From Tetradesmus obliquus (Eukaryota; Chlorophyta; Chlorophyceae; Sphaeropleales; Scenedesmaceae), in NCBI GenBank assembly GCA_030272155.1, contig CP126195.1:5501001-5565000 (forward strand): DNA of 64,000 nt. The letters are read 5' to 3'. A program made the position numbers and the translations under genes. The notes below the pieces were generated by a model. The model saw only the letters and a program-made list of their open reading frames with translations, was not told the DNA's origin and searched no databases. How positions within the stretch are numbered: position 1 is the first letter of the stretch; the number at the start of each line of letters is the position of its first letter. Positions 25,501 through 37,342 of the stretch are shown here, one piece after another.

Positions 25501-28500
25501 TTGCCGCTGGCAGTGCGTGATGCTCGTTCTGCATGTGCAGCATTCGTGTAGACGGCAGCGTCAGCAACTGCGATCCGCATTTAAAAAGTTTGAACAAGCA
25601 GTACGCACTTCATGCTGCATGCTTCCTAGGCTTGGCTGCCAATGGTGCGCTGTAGGCGCTGGAGCTATCCGACACACCCACCATCGGCAGGAGCCTGCAG
25701 CTGCTGCTGCTCGTGCTGCCTGTGCTCGCTGCTGTCAGCTGCAAAGGTTGCAGCTGCCAGCGCCATCTCTGCCTGCTGAGCCCTATCCAGCAGTTGTGCC
25801 AGCATCTCTTGTGACCTGGCCTGCTCAGCAAGCCAAGCAGCTGCTGCAGCCCCAGCTGCCTCACGCTCCGCTGCTGTCATGTCACTGGGCAGCTTCAGCA
25901 GCGGCTGCAGCTTGCTGCTGCACTGCTGCTGCTGCTGCCAGTCGCTGCTGTCAAAGCAAGGCCATGGCCTGCTGCCGCTGCTGCTAGCCTGCTCGGCCGC
26001 AGCAGACAGGCATGCCGGGTCTGCTATACGCATGCTGCTGACAGCCTCCAGCAAGCGAGCAGCACGCATCATCGGGTACGTGCTGTAAATAGCGACGCGC
26101 TGCTGCTCCTGGCCCTGCGACTGGGCCTCCATCCTGCACAGCACAGCAGCAAAGCAATCGACATCAACACCAAGAATACGTTGCAGTCCTGCAAGTGGGT
26201 ATCGAAGCGAGCATCATCAGCATACACCGCAATTGTAACATTTGTAATGCACCCCCATTAAAAGGATGATCCAGCATGTGCAGCACCAGGTGTCTGTGCA
26301 TAAATTTTCTGCAGTCTGCGCACGTGGTTCAAACACAGCATTGACAGCTGCATCTTCCACCACAGCTGCCATCTGCTGCTCACCGTGCTTCCTCCAGCTG
26401 CTGCTGGCTCTCTGCCAGCTGCTGCTGCAGCAGGCCCACCTCCCCTCTCAGCTGAACCTCGCCGCGCTTCAGCTCAGCCACCTCCAAAGACAGAGCAGCA
26501 GCCTGCGTGGTTGCAAGCGCATGACATGAGAGTGGATCACACGGAAAAGTCGGTTAGGAGTTGGGCCAGGTAACAGAAAGCCAGCCATGCGCACACGCAT
26601 TGCCATGAAACGCTGATGATGATCCAATGGCATGATGCTGTAGGGCAAAGACAGCAAGTTGACAACAATTCACAGCGTCAGCACAGCCCACCTGCCCAGC
26701 CAGCTCCCCTCTGCTGCCCAGCCTGCCCACTGCCTCCCGTAGCGCCGCCAGCTGTGCAGCACCTGACTGCTTTGCAGCAGCCAGCGCCTGCGCATGGCGC
26801 ACAGCTGCAGCAGCGCTGCGCTGCTGCAGGTCCTGCAGCCGCTGAGATGCCAGCTGCTGCTGCGTTGTAGCTGCCAGCAGCTGTGACTGCAGCAGCGCGA
26901 CGGCCCCCTCAGCATCTGCTAGCGCTTCTGCTAGCATTGCTTCTCTGCTGCCACTGCTGCAATCAGCAGACTGTGTACGGCACACAGCAGGGTCACGGCC
27001 AGCGTTGCGGACACTGCCCCAGGCACTACCTGCTGTGCCAGCCGCTGTGCTACTTGCGTGTTGCCTCCCTTTGATGCCTGGAATTGATGCAACTGCAGCA
27101 GCCGTCAATGCAAGGCCAATGCGGCTGCTGCTGTTCACAATGAGCTGCTGCTGCTGCTGCTGCCGCTGGTCTGGCAGGCTGTGTGGTTGCGTGACTGCAT
27201 CGTAATCCACCTCCAGGTCTGCAAGGTGTGGCCCGCCAGCAGCAATTAGTGCTGCCAGCTTCTTCTGCATTGCCTGCAGAGGCAAGTAACAGGTACACAA
27301 TAGGTACATAAGCAACGCCATTGCTCGCCCAACAGCTAAATTTCAAGTAGGATGCACTGTAAACTGCCTTATGGCAATGTTCACTGCGCATGCAGATTGA
27401 ACAGGTAAAGGCACAGCAGAATACTAGGTGTACACACAAGCATGCAGAAGGCAGCATGTACAGCAGCAGCGACATCAGCAGAAGCTTATTCACCTGCACA
27501 CAGGCCCGCCTACCTGCTACGACATGTGCATGCCAGCCCCACGCAGGCATCCATCAAACATGCCTCCCGCCTCCTGTGCATGCTGTGCACAATCATGCAT
27601 GCATCTGCTGATGTGCGCTCACCTTGCTTTCACGCGCATGCAGAGCCTTTGCTGTGTCCAGCTGCTGCTGCAGCTGTTCAGCATGCGCCTCAGCCTCGCT
27701 CAACTGAGATGAGAGCTCTGTCATCTTGGCATTGAGCCTGCAGTACAGAACAGAAGCACCATCAACAAAACATACTGCAGCTTATGCCCGCCAAGGGACT
27801 TTGGCGTTACCATGCGCCTCCACCACCAATGCATGTTTGCCATAGTACGGGGGCGCGTCGCCTGCATAGGCGTCTGTGTCAACAGCGCAAAGGAAACCAA
27901 GCGCGCACCTGACTGATGTCAGCCTTGCCACCTCTGCCTCTGTCTGCTGCCTGCTGGCCTCCCTGCGCGCAGCTCCCGCACTGCACTGCTCTGCAGCAGC
28001 CAGCAGCTCGCCCTCCTCAGCAGCAGCTTCGGCAAGTGCCTGCAGGATCGAGCAACGGCGCCACAGCCAAGCAGCGGCAGGCACTTCAGCAAATGCATTT
28101 GCCATAGCAAAGTGAATAAGACACAGGTCCTTCAGCATGCAGCTGTCACATGCAAACTGTCTGCTCTCAGTAAGTGCATTGGAGGTTGAAGCCGAGATAC
28201 AAGCCACTGCAGCATGCTCGTAGGCAACAATGCAGAGTCAGCAGCAAAGTCCGCCAGTGGTGCCACGGGTGGCACAAGCTACAGCATGCATTGCCGCACC
28301 TGCAGCGCCTCTAGCTCTGTCAGCCGCTCCTGTGTTGCTGTCAGCTCAGCATGGGCCCCTGCAAGGTCGCGCTGCAGTAGCAGCACCTGTGCTGCAGCGC
28401 CGTGCTCGCCAGGCAGCTCTGCGCAGCACCATGGCGGCAGCGCAGGACAGGTGGGCGATATAGTGTTAGCAGTACGCCAGGCTGGCCTACTGGGTCCGCT

Positions 28501-30481
28501 GCAGATACGTGAGGAGCTTATACACACAGAGCGATTTCCAGGATAACAGCTTGTCATACAGTCGTTACGTGTGCTGTGGATTTTGCTTTGACCCACAAGC
28601 AGAACGAGAGATGCACAGCATGCGGCCAAGGCAGATCAGTATGGCTGCCACAAGCTGCAGCTGCAGGAGTGTTATTGCCTGCCAGCACAGCAGCTTTTCA
28701 GCTGGAAAGCCCACCTGCATCTCCTGCCAGTGCAGCACGCGCCACTGCGAGCTCTGCTTCCATTGTCGCCAGCTGCGCATCCCTCTCAGCCAGCAATGAC
28801 AAGAGCTGCGAGTCAGCGCTGCCACCTCCAGCAGCAGCAGCAGCAGCACCAGCAGTGAAGCCTGCACGAGCGTGCGCTGCTGCTGTGTCATCTGGTGCTG
28901 CTGCAGTTGCGGGGTTGTCTGCCGCCTCTGCTGTCAGGGCCGCAAGCTGGCCTGTGAGCTGCATGACCTCCTGCTGGGCCTGCACGTTGTTGAGGTGGAA
29001 GAACACAAACACAAAGGCAAGATTGTGTTAGCGGCTGTGCATGCATTGCATGCGCGTGTTGGTTGACATGCCTGGCAGCTGTGACCATCTTGCAAGTCAG
29101 TTGAGTCCGACTCAACATCCCGTGTGCTTGTGGCTGCTCACCGCAGGGCACACACGCATTCATGCTGCATGCCCATCCTGGTCCTGGCTACACTGCAACA
29201 GTAGCTATTGAGCGCACCTGCAGTAGCTGCTTTGTCTGTGCCGCCAGGCGCTCCTCTAGTGCATCAGCCTGAACAGCATGCGCGCTGCGCAGCTCAGCCT
29301 GCAGGCAAGCAGCGGTGGCAGCAGCTCCGATGCTCAGCTCAAGCCTGTATGCAGGCAACAGCAGGTCTGCACCAGGCCATCAACCAGGCTGGCAAGCACA
29401 CGGGGTGGAATGCAACAACGCATGCGCTTTCGAGTGCCGATTATCACTCACCAGATCATGCGCATGCTGCTGCTGTGCCTGCTGCAGAGCTGCCTCTGCT
29501 GCTTCAGCACGCGATAGATGTCCCGCTGCAGCCGCCACTGGGCCGGTGTCACCGCTGCGCTGCTGCAGCTGCTGCTGTAGGGAGCGTATGGTTGCGTCCT
29601 TCTGCAGCAGCAGCTCAAGCGCTCTTCGGTTGCGCTCCTGCAAGGAATGCGTAGCAAGGCGCAAGCGCAAAAAATGGCCGATTGCAGAAGCATTATACTG
29701 ACCAACACAAGCGCAGCACGCAACATGCCGGTGCCGTGCAAGCATGCAGCAGGGCTGCAGCCATTGATAATCATGTGTGTGCAGCACCTACAGTTGCACC
29801 GCACCATTGCGGCAGAGCAATCCAGGCCAGTTCTCACTGCTGATGCTGCGGCAACATATAAACGCAAGTGCTAAGTGATGCCCCACCTCCTGCCGTGCTT
29901 GCTCCTGCTTTGCTCCAGCTTCCACCAGCTCTGCAGCATCTGGGTGCTCTGCAGACAGCAGCTCAATGAGCTGCTTGCTCGACTCCAGCTCTGACTGCGC
30001 TGCCAGCGCTGCACGCAGCTGCTGCATGTCCTTCTGCAAGCCATCATCAGATGCAATGCCTGTGCTGCAGCTGCTTCTGTCAGGCGATGCCTGCTCGCCC
30101 ACTGCATCCTCAAGCACTGGTGATAGAGCAGGCGCCCAGGCGCTAGGGCAGTCAGGCACCTGCTGCTGCTGCTGCTGCTGCTGCTGGGGCTCGCAGACGG
30201 CAGCAACGGCTACGTCTTCGTCACTGTCCACAGACTCGGAAGTGCTCCTCGCTGCATCCTCGTCATCCTGCAGCAACCGCTGCAGCAAATGCCTGCTTGC
30301 GTGGCTGTTGCCCTGGCTCGCAACCTGTGCCGGCTGCGCAGCTACTTCAACAGGCTCCTCTGCCTCAGGCGCTCTGGACTGCCTAAAGCTGCCCAGTATG
30401 CTCCTGCCCAGCTGCACCTCAGTCACGGCAGGCACAGCTGGCACCACGTGAGGCTGGGATAACAGTGACTCATGCGATCCT

Positions 30482-30518
<37 letters not shown>

Positions 30519-31219
30519 GCTGCGCCTTGAGGGAGTCCCTCCAGGATTGCAAGCCGGCAGCTGCACCAGTGGCGCTACCGTCGATGCTGTCCGCATGCTC
30601 GCCCTTAGCACTGCCAGCAGCTATCCAGCCAAGTGACGCGCTGGGTTGGCCTGCCCGGCTGCTGTTAGTAGCACTGCTAGCTTCTTGCTTGTCTGCTCTC
30701 GCACCTGATTCGCTTGCACGTCTGTGCGCGGCGGCTGCAGAGCCAGCCCCAATCCTCCCTGCTGCATCTGGTGCTGCTGAGTTCCTCCAGCTGGGTAGCT
30801 CAGCAAAGCTGACACTTCTGCGCACGCTGCGCCGCTCAGTGCTGCCAGAGCTTGCTGCTGCGCTGCTGGCTGTGGCTGTTGTGGCTGTGAGCAGCTGCAT
30901 GCCTCTGCTGTGGCTGTCCAGGCTGGTGCTATGCAGCAGCCGGCGCGCAGCTGTAGCTGCGCCGCTGCCATCCTGCAGCTGCTTGCTGACCTGACCTGGT
31001 GAAGATGCTTCCCGCAGCTGCTCATGCTGCTGCCAACTCCTGCTGCGGCCTTCGCCTGTTAAGGCACATGCTGCTTCAGCATCCACTGCAGAGGAGCGGC
31101 CAGAGCTGCTCCTGCTGCTGAAAAGGTCTCCAGCAAGCTCCCCAATTGTGCTCGCGCCTGCATCACCTGACTGTGGTTGCTGCCGCAGCGGCGCTCGAGA
31201 CAGCCTGCCTGCAAGCGGC

Positions 31220-31255
<36 letters not shown>

Positions 31256-32550
31256 AGCTGGCGGCTCAGTTGCTGGCGCTGCTCACGGTCGGATGCAGGC
31301 GGCGACAGCAGCCTGCAATCGCTGCTGCTGCCGCTCGCCTGCCGGGCTGGCCGCGCAGCTGATGCTGTGCCTGCGACAGTGCCTGCCCTGGCTTTAAGCG
31401 GGCTGCGCATGGGTGATGCAGCGTTAGCATCGTCTGCTGCTGAGGCTCCAGAGCGCTGCGGGCTCAGGGGCGGTGTACCTTGCACACTGCATGTGCAGCA
31501 GCAGCACAGAGGTTAGTGACCTTGCTGCTCTGCAGTGCACACTCTGCTGGCCATGCACCTGATGCAGCTGATAAGGCTTACACAGTCACATCTGCTATTG
31601 TTGATTGTGATTTCATTTCCTCTGCACCTTCACCTTGGACTTGCATGCCCGATGCGAGTACAGGCGCTAATTGCTGCAAGCATAAAAGGTCTTAAGCAAA
31701 GCGCACTGCCACTGCTGACCTGTTTGAACGTGACGACCTGCTGCTGCTGACATTGCTGCTGTCCCTGCCAGCTTGCTCAGGGCACAAGAAGAACGTGGAG
31801 TAGAAGCGCTGGTCAAAGAAGGCAGTCTGCGCAACAGGTGACACAGCAGGGCAGCAGAGCATTTGAGACAGCGCAGCACACAGGGCATGGCCAGGAGCAA
31901 GGTGGTGACAAGCGCCGGCCTGTGTGTGAACATGTGCAATTGTATGTAATTGCTTGTCTTTATGTTGATGAAAATACACTGCACTGCGCTGCTGCATGAT
32001 GCGTGCAGTGCCACAACAATGACCGCGAGCAGTACAAGCGGCCCATCCTGCAGGCACAGCACAGCTGTCCGAGCTGACCTCTGCTGCTTACACCAAGTTG
32101 AGGCAGCATTGGCTGTTGCTGTCTGCACATCCACCACACAGCAGCAAGTGCCCACCCACCTTGATGTAAAAAGGATCCCGCTGCCCTGTCTCAACTGCCC
32201 TCTGGCGTTGTGCAAAGTTGCTGCCCAGTTTAAGCGTCACTGTAAGCTCAAGCGCATCTCCCGGCTTCAATCTGAAGCTGCTGGGAGTAACAGAGTATCG
32301 GTCGCTGCTGCCTGGACGCACATCACCCTCCACAGTTGCCTTGAGGGTGTTGGTGATGCGGATGGTCTGCTGCTGCGCCTGCAGGAAATACAGGACAGCA
32401 GCAGAAGAATGCAGGGCGACCGTTGTTGGCGTCTTCGGCTTCGGCTGACCGAACACGGCATTTCTACCGATCCTTACTTACTTTGTGGTACTGCACAGCG
32501 TTGAAGACCAGTTCTGTTGGCTCCAGCAGCAACATGTGCTCGCCAGCCAT
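6464..32550 (-). CDS. Giant MSP-domain coiled-coil protein, 43 exons
   Basis: This gene encodes a 4,837-aa protein with an N-terminal MSP/VAP-like domain (about residues 7-115), a Ser/Ala-rich linker (to about 665) and a very long Ala/Gln/Glu coiled coil. I recognise no full-length family; a cytoskeletal, basal-body or membrane-tethering scaffold is inference. The start ATG (32550) has a good context. Exons, 5' to 3': 32550-32482, 32378-32160, 31826-31720, 31486-29887, 29637-29452, 29298-29218, 28979-28715, 28418-28300, 28039-27909, 27737-27623, 27273-26692, 26502-26384, 26133-25682, 25528-25324, 25049-24896, 24581-24340, 24166-23977, 23690-23517, 23324-23200, 23005-22727, 22470-22263, 22041-21619, 21389-21105, 20834-20664, 20436-20215, 19976-19489, 19214-18688, 18541-17814, 17609-17424, 17214-16919, 16716-16614, 16350-16246, 16065-15550, 15343-15074, 14837-14686, 14399-14205, 13838-12773, 12462-12208, 11514-11230, 10982-10824, 10560-9278, 8246-7943, 7336-6464. 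All introns are GT-AG, all phases agree and the sum is 14,514 nt, which is strong evidence for one gene. No transmembrane tail is visible. Individual borders next to duplicated edges are less certain. Confidence 0.88.
7451..8000 (-). repeat. Tandem copy of exon-42 3' edge plus intron
   Basis: A unit of about 271-278 bp is present twice (about 7451-7722 and 7722-8000). Each copy contains the last coding bases of exon 42 (the ELSRKEAALQ region), its CAG|GTGACT donor and the following intron. Only the copy ending at 7943 is continuous with the rest of exon 42; the copy at about 7665-7722 is an orphan exon end in the intron. Confidence 0.85.
8170..8640 (-). repeat. Four copies of exon-42 acceptor edge
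   Basis: The acceptor CTGCTGCAG plus about 70 exon bases (RELKxRVEELSxRLASNP) occurs four times, with exon starts at 8246 (functional), 8378, 8506 and 8620. Steps are 132, 128 and 114 bp. The 132- and 114-bp steps are multiples of three and keep open frame between neighbours, so upstream acceptor use could add 44 residues without a frameshift. Confidence 0.88.
8807..9375 (-). repeat. Three copies of exon-41 donor edge
   Basis: The last 90-100 bases of exon 41 (through KGSIDRKNVLI and the ATCAG|GT donor) occur three times, with exon ends at 9278 (functional), 9045 and 8807. Steps are 233 and 238 bp. The two downstream copies carry disabling changes in the exon frame and sit inside intron 41. 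Confidence 0.85.
10189..10306 (-). repeat. In-frame 57-bp duplication in exon 41
   Basis: A 57-bp segment is duplicated in tandem inside coding exon 41 and adds a second copy of the 19-residue SGHLQQHTHHSLRP block. The reading frame is kept and the copies differ at few bases, so the duplication looks recent. Confidence 0.85.
11824..12300 (-). repeat. Three copies of exon-38 donor edge
   Basis: The end of exon 38 (LGASxGVEARVMGLERLQATLQQ, then CAG|GTGCGC) is repeated downstream, ending at 12208 (functional), 12005 and about 11824. The second copy keeps its donor; in the third the donor has been lost. Steps are about 203 and 181 bp. Confidence 0.82.
14686..17214 (-). other. Three internal protein repeats in the giant coiled coil
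   Basis: Three modules share an ERDxLAxQNxxLA start and a KEIGxLxxRLTxENAAxxK end, joined by a variable Ser/Ala/Gly linker. Module 1 is exon 30 (16919-17214), module 2 is the first part of exon 33 (15550-16065), and module 3 is exons 34-35 (15074-15343 and 14686-14837). Module 3 has an intron just before KEIG. Each module is about 95-120 residues. Exons 31-32 and the second half of exon 33 separate the modules. Confidence 0.85.
20851..20925. repeat. CAG tract in intron 23 of the giant gene
   Basis: A near-pure CAG run with a few variant triplets lies in the intron between exons 23 and 24, upstream of the TTTGCAG acceptor when read on the minus strand as CTG. It resembles the CTG-rich pyrimidine tracts before many acceptors in this window. 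Confidence 0.75.
23697..23760. repeat. CAG/AGAAGC tract before exon 18 acceptor
   Basis: On the minus strand this reads as CTG/CTTCTG repeats and forms the extended pyrimidine-rich tract before the exon-18 acceptor (CTTCAG|GATGAG). It lies in intron 17. Confidence 0.7.
25297..25317 (-). repeat. 21-base G tract beside a splice donor
   Basis: There are 21 consecutive C on the plus strand, read as G on the gene strand. The tract starts six bases into intron 14 of the giant gene, directly after the AG|GTGCGC donor. A G-quadruplex at the 5' splice site is possible in RNA. The exact length may be a sequencing artefact. Confidence 0.8.
29887..31486 (-). other. Ser/Ala-rich linker exon (exon 4 of giant gene)
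   Basis: This 1,600-nt exon carries residues about 132-665. It is low-complexity and rich in Ser, Ala and Arg, with SPQR-, SPMRSP- and RRSVRRSVSF-like basic/Ser-Pro motifs that could be phosphorylation sites. It has a poly-Ser run near 31225-31255 and a poly-Gln run near 30483-30520. The coiled-coil part starts near its 3' end (KQEQARQE). Confidence 0.75.
31720..32550 (-). other. MSP/VAP-like domain (exons 1-3)
   Basis: Exons 1-3 join to give LLLEPTELVFNAVQYHK, then TIRITNT, then SFRLKPGDALELTVTLKL, then DPFYIK-TAFFDQRFYSTFFL. This follows the major-sperm-protein/VAP fold: an N-terminal EP-x-EL-F strand, the N-T turn that in VAPs precedes the FFAT-binding strand, the P-x-x-F-x-L-x-P-G turn, and a closing strand. 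A PapD-like or ASH domain is the alternative. In VAP proteins this domain binds FFAT motifs at the ER; here no C-terminal membrane anchor is seen, so the role is open. Confidence 0.7.
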
Positions 32551-35318
32551 CGCTGCTAGGCCAGGCAAAAGCAGCGATCCGTAGATAACATTTACTCACG
32601 CATTCATAAGTATTGTTGTGCTAATTTTGGCCTGCATGGCCACAGCAAACTTCTTGACAAGAGCAGCGACAGAACATTATTCAAAAGCCCTCAGATAGTT
32701 CAAAGACCATTACAAGTGTATTTGTGTGCGTCGATGCAAGGCTTGGCTCGGACCTGATTTTGAACAGTGTCACACAGTTCTGAGCTGACAGTAGCAGAAC
32801 GAGACACGAGATGTGTCGCCACGTGCAAGCGTTGTTGTTCAGTTTTAGAGCCTCTGTTTTAAGTAAATCTGTCCGGTGCCGCACAGCTGCATAGACGGAG
32901 CTGCTGCCATCATCATGCTGCATGCGCTGAACTACTGTACTTGCTGACCTGGAGTTGGCCCACTAATGTGATGAATGCCCGCAATAAGTAGTGGAGCGAC
33001 CAATTGTGCCATTGACACTTTATGAAGCCAGATGTATGAACGCAGCCTTGAGCAACATGCTGCCTATAAAAGTATGTAGAGAGAGATACGTACCAGTTGG
33101 TCTGCAGACGGCACAGCCGCCGGCTGCGGCACCAGCGTGATCCATCATAGCTGCAACAGCTGTGCTGTTTGTTGGCCGCTGTGGCTTCTTTCCTCCTCTG
33201 TGCAGCAGTGCGTTGCATGCACGTGCACTTAGTGCACTAGGTCAGCTGCAGTCGTTATGCACGACCGTTGTCCAATGTTCAACATAGAAATCCTGCACCG
33301 TGGTCAGGAAGAGTGCTTGGACCATAAATGGTTTGGTGTTACATATTGGCATCCTTCAAACAGCTGTGCAGCAGCCAGGGCCTCCTTGATGTTGAGGCTG
33401 TTGGTGCCTTGATTAAGAGGATGGAGGAAAGAGCGGCCCGCACGGTGCTCTCTCAGATGTTGACTTGAGTAGTGGCTACTTTTGCACACTTGGATCCTTT
33501 GCAAGGAGAGCCTCTCCTTGCTGCAAGGCCTACTAGGAGTCTCTGTTTCAACTGCGTCACTGTGTCCGGGGGAAATTTCGCCTGGGAGGCAGGTTGCCAT
33601 GCATGGCGTGGAGCAGAACAGGAGTCGCATTGGAGCAGTGTGTTACAGCAGCACCCAACGCCGCATTCTGTTGGTGCCCTGAAGGCTGCAGGGCAGCAAC
33701 AGCTGCAAACGTTGCGCAAAACGGCTGCACTGGCACAAGCTGCACAGGCACGCGACCTTAAGAAGTATGATGTTGTTGAGAACCAGACCAAGGCAACCAC
33801 TTGCTGAGGAACCTTTCAGGCTGTTAAGACGAGAAGTCAGCCCAGCTGTCAGTGTCCACATTGTCCGGAGGTGATGCCTCCACAAGCAACAACAATAAGG
33901 GCCTGGTCGTCCAGCAGCAGACACTTAACAAAGACCACGTCACCCAGATTGTATTTGCGACCAAGTTCTCAGATCCTAACTAAAAGCAGGACACAGTGCC
34001 TCGGTCAGTGCCTGCTTCCTACTGTCACCTTTTATGATGTACAAGAGGGCAAACACACTACAAGCCTAGCTGCAGATGGCATGCGTCAAGAGCAGCCAAG
34101 ACTAAGCACTACCACAGTCAAACCTAGAGCCAACAAAATGACAAGTGAAACAGGCACGCAACAAAAAGGAGGTTGAGAGGCTCTGAAAACCTCTCACCAT
34201 CTCTATAGGGCTGGCTTTTCTGTCAGACTGCTACTCAACCCACCTGCAAAAACAGGACTGTTTGATGTAGCAATTGACAATTTCAATGGGATGCCTCCCA
34301 CATAGTCACAAGCCTGCACCGCAGCAACACAAACACACGACCAAAATAGTCTATAACTAGCAGCCTCACGGCACATCTCCTACCACAATCACACACATGT
34401 GTGGATCATGCGTGCAGCACACTGAAGGCAACTTGAAGTTGCACTTTCGACAGCCATGTGTAAAATACACAAGAAACAATACACCCTGCTGCCGCACCAG
34501 CCTTCGAACGGTCCCTTGGCAACTGCTTCTGATGCCTGCCCCACAGATAACCATCTGTTCACTGCATCAGCAGCACACACACCCGCACACCACTGCACCC
34601 AAGGCACCCACCTCTGCATAAGGCTGCACACACACTTGGGCGATACACACGAGCCATGACAAAAGCCCGATGCTTGTGACAGATCAATCCAGTGCTCAGC
34701 CTGCGCCACACATCACTGCCAAGTTGCAGGGTAGATGCACACACACAGTGCCAGTCACTGCTGCCCCCAAAGCATTTGCAGCACGCAATGACATAGCAAC
34801 TGTTGCTCATACACATACAAAGCACCCCCTCGCAACAGGCAGGCGACAAGACGGCGCGAGTGACGAGTGCGACACCAAGTGGCTAGCACAAGTCACAGCT
34901 GTGCTGTGTCACTGCACAGTGCTTCACAGCTGTGTGTCGGCATCCTTGGTGCTGGTGTGTGCAGTCTTTGGGCTGATTGGCACATCCAGCTCAACGTGGT
35001 CACCACTGGCACCCTTCTGACTGCAAAGGCAAACAACGCAGGAGCAGCACGGAGTACAGCAGTGGCAGCAGCAGCAGCAGCAGCAACGCAACAAGTCTGA
35101 GGGCAAGTGCCAGCAGAAATGAACTAGACCCACTCAACGGGATTAGCTGGTGTAAGCTGCACTGCTACCAGGATCCAGTGCTAGGGCACCCATATCAATT
35201 TACATGACATTGCAACGTGCAACAGATGCGTCGCTGTTGTGCATAACAACTGCTTCCTGTTTCAGCCTGTTTGGAACAGGCTTATGCACACAATCAGCAG
35301 CAGCAGCATCAGCAGCAG

Positions 35319-35351
<33 letters not shown>

Positions 35352-35385
35352 TATCAGCAGCAGCAGCAGCAGCAGGGAGTGCTAC
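32551..35385. other. Intergenic between giant gene and SWEET gene
   Basis: Both neighbours read on the minus strand, so this holds the promoter of the giant gene (low side) and the 3' UTR of the SWEET gene (high side). I found no coding exon I can support. Open frames around 33450-33800 on both strands lack domains and splice partners. A CTATAAAAG motif at 33064 lies on the plus strand and is not matched to any gene. Confidence 0.5.
35295..35375. repeat. ATC and CAG microsatellites
   Basis: An (ATC)n run at about 35319-35351 is flanked by CAG triplets at 35297-35318 and 35353-35374. It lies just downstream of the SWEET stop codon, so it is probably transcribed in the 3' UTR. Confidence 0.85.
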
Positions 35386-37342
35386 TCACGGCAGCTCCTG
35401 CTCCTCTGGCTTCTTGTTGGGGTAGATCAGGCACAGCGCGCACAGCACGATGGCAAACAGACCACCCAGGCCGTTGGGCACGTAGATGAAGGGGTCCAGC
35501 ACAGCCTGTGGTGTGGAGGGTTTGAGATGGAATGACAGCAGCAGCAGCAGCAACAAATGCGGATGTTCAGCCAAAGTCGACTCTGTTTCCATGTCTGCTG
35601 AGAACAGGTCAAGCCATTGGCTGCTGACAAGAAGCTGCTTGTTGCCGCTGCATCTGCTCAACATCCAACCAAGCTTCTTATACCAGCAAATTGGCATAGC
35701 CATCTCCTTTTCTGAAATCCCTGTTAGCGCCGGCACCGCAAGATGAACTGTACACCGCTGCAGCTATCCTTTCCTGTAGCAGGCTGCTGGTTCCAACACT
35801 GCAAACTCCCCCCAAAGCATTAAACAAATCAGCAGCAGCAGGCACTCACGAAACCGTAGCCGATCCACAGCAGGGTGTTGACCAGGTTGGCAATGCACAT
35901 GGGCAGGTAGATGGTGGAGGAGTTGCGGCTGCGGATGACCTGCATCATGGTGCTCAGGGGCGCGCCGTAGTAGGCGATGGTGATGGCATTGCAAGTGAAG
36001 CCCCTGCAAGCGTGGCAGCGGGATGCGGCAGCTGAGTCAGGTACATGAAACAGGTTGTTGCGGCGGCATGGTTTTGCTGCTTGGGGGAAATCGATGCCCT
36101 GTGCCCTGGTTCATCTGCAACAGCGGCTGCAGCTCTGCTTATGACAGTGACCTTCTCATGTTGGTCTGCCCACATCTGGATCTGACCTGGACTGCATTAT
36201 GTCACATATGCGTCGATTTTGATGTAGTCAATTCGTGTCAGCTTGCTGGTGAACACAGGTGATCCCTTGCTTGCAGTCCCACTCACCACATGAGCTGTGC
36301 CTGGTTGCCGCTGGCCACGAAAGCAGACAGCACTCCCATGACCAGGATGATTGGCGCTGACACCAGCAGCATGGTCATCATCAAGTTCTGGGTCTGCAGG
36401 TGTGCAATGCCATTGTTCATGTTTCAACAGAAGCAGCAGCAGCAGCAGCAGCAGCGGGATGTAAGGCAAGGGTCATGTGTCCCGTCAACACGTGTTAGGG
36501 TGCTGGCTGACTGCATGCACGCCATCTCTTTTCTGCAGCGCACAAGCATGTGCGGGGCACAGACGCTGAACAGCAAGAAGGCAACTGCTGAAAAGCCTTT
36601 AGAAATTGATAGGGCACCAACGCACATGCCAGCAGCTGTCAAAACACTGGCATGCATAGCAGGCTGCAGCCGCATTCTACTGTACTGCAGCCCCATGCAG
36701 GGCTGCACTGCAAGCTGAGTGAGCTGTTTACCTTGCGTGTCGCCAGAGCGTGGGAAGTGACAGTAGTGTACAGTGTAGCAGTGAAGCCTGGGATGTTGGC
36801 CAGGAACATGTTGTAGTCACGAGAGGCGAAGCCATATGCGACCCAGCTGGCAGTGCACACCAGTGCCACTGCAAAGGGGAAGGGGTTCAAGTCCTGTGGA
36901 CAGCAGGCGCAGCAAAGGCAATAGCGACATTAGCGACAGAATTGATGTAAAAAGGTGAGAATATGTGCAAAGCTGGAGATGTGAGGGGTCTGAGCGTGAA
37001 AAAGGCTGCAGCAGCTGCAGCACCAGCAGTACTTTCAGTCAGCTGCTGAGTCAGTCAGCAGTTGAGGGACAGCAGTAGAGGCGAAGCAGACACAAGGCGC
37101 CTGCTATCACGCACATTTTTTTCTCGGTAAGCAAAGACTGCAAAAATTGTGCTTGCTGTGTGCTGATCGAACTGCCTGCTGCTGATTCCTGCTTTGCCGC
37201 CCTCAGCTGGCGCACTTACGCCAAGAGCGTTGTTCTTCCTGGCTGTGTATGTGGCCTTCACAGGCGAGCAGTACATAATAGTGGAAAGGATTCCACCGAC
37301 AATGGGGAACACCTGCCCCATGATAATGTCTTTCGCACTCAT
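35386..37342 (-). CDS. SWEET: SWEET/MtN3 sugar transporter
   Basis: SWEET proteins are seven-helix uniporters that move mono- or disaccharides across the plasma or organelle membrane. Five exons (37342-37220, 36893-36732, 36393-36287, 36003-35850, 35505-35386) join with matching phases into 221 aa, slightly short but complete for the family. Repeat 1 has the TM1 Pro region (GQVFPIVGG), NPFPF, WVAYG (about residue 58) and ANIPGF. Repeat 2 has YYGAPLSTMMQVI, LWIGYGF (about 176-182) and DPFIYVPNGLG. The start ATG at 37342 gives the expected short extracellular N terminus. The C tail is short and charged (KKPEEQELP). Substrate cannot be told from sequence. Confidence 0.92.

Noticed and set aside
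33453-33807. Overlapping open frames on both strands between the giant and SWEET genes
   Set aside because: Neither has a domain, a convincing start context or splice-linked exons. Kept as non-coding.
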